In this document: positions 58,264 through 59,506 of the stretch, piece by piece | How positions within the stretch are numbered: position 1 is the first letter of the stretch | How the letters are laid out: the number at the start of each line of letters is the position of its first letter | From: Diphasiastrum complanatum | Lineage: Eukaryota > Streptophyta > Lycopodiopsida > Lycopodiales > Lycopodiaceae | Length of the DNA stretch: 59,506 nt | Reading direction: 5' to 3' | Assembly: GCA_029204225.1 (NCBI GenBank) | Contig: MU833218.1 | Span: 1-59,506 of the forward strand | Notes under the pieces: generated by a model | What the model was told of the DNA's origin: nothing | Database searches by the model: none | Seen by the model: the letters and a program-made list of their open reading frames with translations, nothing else | Translations under genes and position numbers: made by a program

Positions 58264-59506
58264 GTGAGCATTTGTGTGTAACTATGTCACTTACGAGCAT
58301 GTGGGAATATGCTGGATAATTCTTGTAGATATGAATAATTAACAGCAAATATCACATAGCATTAAACAGACCATGATATTGCAAAAAGTAGTTGAATTCG
58401 TAATAATGTTGATGATAAGAAGCTAATTTGAAGCCAAGCCAAGCTAAACTAAATCAATTTGTCAAATGAGGATGCATGAGGCCTATTTATAGTTGCTAGA
58501 GGGCCCACAAATGAGGGTTAGGGCAGTGATTACCCAATATAACCAAATGATAAAAAATAATGACTGAATGTCAAGTCAAATAGGAGCACAAGTAAGTATC
58601 CAAGTATAATGTCAACTAATAGGCTATCCTCCCAAGGTCCCATCGTATTGTGCATAAATGGCTGATAATATTTCTGGCTTTTAAAAAAGATACCATCTCT
58701 AGTGGCATTATATAGAAAATGTTGATGTTGGAAAGTAGAACAACCACAATATATTTAATATTGGATGTGCCAAATTTCTTTATGTTGAAGGACAACCCAC
58801 ATAATGTGAAAAAATAGTAGTGACTACATTTATCTTTGAAGCTGCCAAAACGTATGTGCTGAAGTAGTTGTTGCAAAAAGAAAAGGAAATACGTCAGCTA
58901 ATTATAAGTCACACAAACTCCAAATGGCCCTAGAGAACCAAAGGAGTCCTTCATCAAAGAGAACTCTACTACATACAGTCATATACCCAAGCTCATGCAT
59001 AACAAGCTGGGACTACTCCAAATATGCATATATCTCAAGCCATTGATTCCAAGGCTCATGTACACGCTTTGGAACAATAACAAGATCAAAGCCTACAGGG
59101 TGAGGAAAGGGTTGTGCAAGTGCAATATAGGACATGGCTGATCCATGTCTATTGAAAATGTTTACTAGTAGTACAAATGTCTCATCATCTTCATCACATG
59201 GCTATATTATATCTTGAATAAGCTTTGACTTGACACCTAATATGGTGAAGCCTTGACCCTAGTTACCACTTCTAGTCAACCCAAGGACTATAGTTTTAAA
59301 GAATTTAAAGTCGAAACATTTTAAGTTGATTCGAGATTTGAAACCAAAAGTTCTTTGCGATTTTAGTGGTCCAAAAACAATTTAATGGCTGTTTAAAAAA
59401 ACAAATCCTAGTCATTGGTCAAATTGTCCTAATTTGATTTGAAATAAGAAAAAAGTTTAAACTTGATTAGAATCAAGTCGATTGAAATCGATTCAAATTG
59501 CATTGT
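58264..59506. other. Intron 2 of the branching enzyme gene, nothing recognised
   Basis: From the GTGAGC donor to the window end no continuation exon is found. The sequence is AT-rich with short open frames on both strands. The last 200 bases contain repeated TCGA/TTGATT words (for example 59310-59500). Confidence 0.45.

Overview
The window is nuclear DNA of a land plant. Two host genes with plant-type introns are recognisable: a complete ent-kaurene oxidase (CYP701) gene at 18232-21058 (+), and the 5' end of a starch (alpha-glucan) branching enzyme gene at 56126-58263 (+) that runs off the right edge. The rest is mostly decayed LTR retrotransposons of plant Ty1/copia and Ty3/gypsy type, with plant initiator-tRNA primer-binding sites, plus a CACTA (En/Spm) transposon. 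The short introns of the kaurene oxidase gene and its divergence from flowering-plant versions hint at a non-flowering plant, but this is only an inference.

Layout. 1-4152: a decayed copia element (+) with a full 3' LTR. 4423-8868: remains of a CACTA transposon, with a TNP2 transposase (+) and a Transposase_24-like segment (-), fused at about 8869 to a copia gag fragment. 9937-10896: an unrecognised two-exon reading frame and a second unrecognised frame. 11720-12907: a copia gag/protease piece (-). 14449-15259: an accessory region with hairpins, paired G-boxes, a small ORF and a lone exon of a MAPKKK-type kinase. 18232-21058: kaurene oxidase. 21945-23095: copia fragment (+). 23100-24930: a long imperfect inverted repeat (foldback). 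25560-27532: further copia fragments. 30710-31180: possible solo LTR.

31578-54140 is a stack of nested retroelements. A gypsy element (G1, -) is broken into three parts (35589-38112, 48836-50046, 52965-54140). A copia element (copia-C, -, 38113-48835) and a small non-autonomous LTR element (L1, +, 50047-52964) sit between those parts. Copia-C is split by a chromovirus-like gypsy derivative (G2, -, 40960-47580), whose 3' LTR is split by a gag-only LTR element (L2, +, 41271-43539) with a perfect 5-bp target duplication. Another copia (copia-B, -) abuts G1 at 35588.

How the genes relate. Kaurene oxidase acts in gibberellin/ent-kaurenoic acid synthesis and branching enzyme in starch synthesis in plastids. 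Nothing here suggests they act together. They are the surviving islands in a retrotransposon-rich stretch. The most unusual non-coding signals are the foldback, a G-box-containing module present near both 14.6 kb and 54.7 kb in opposite orientation, and a GCGACA-type repeat module shared by LTRs of different elements.
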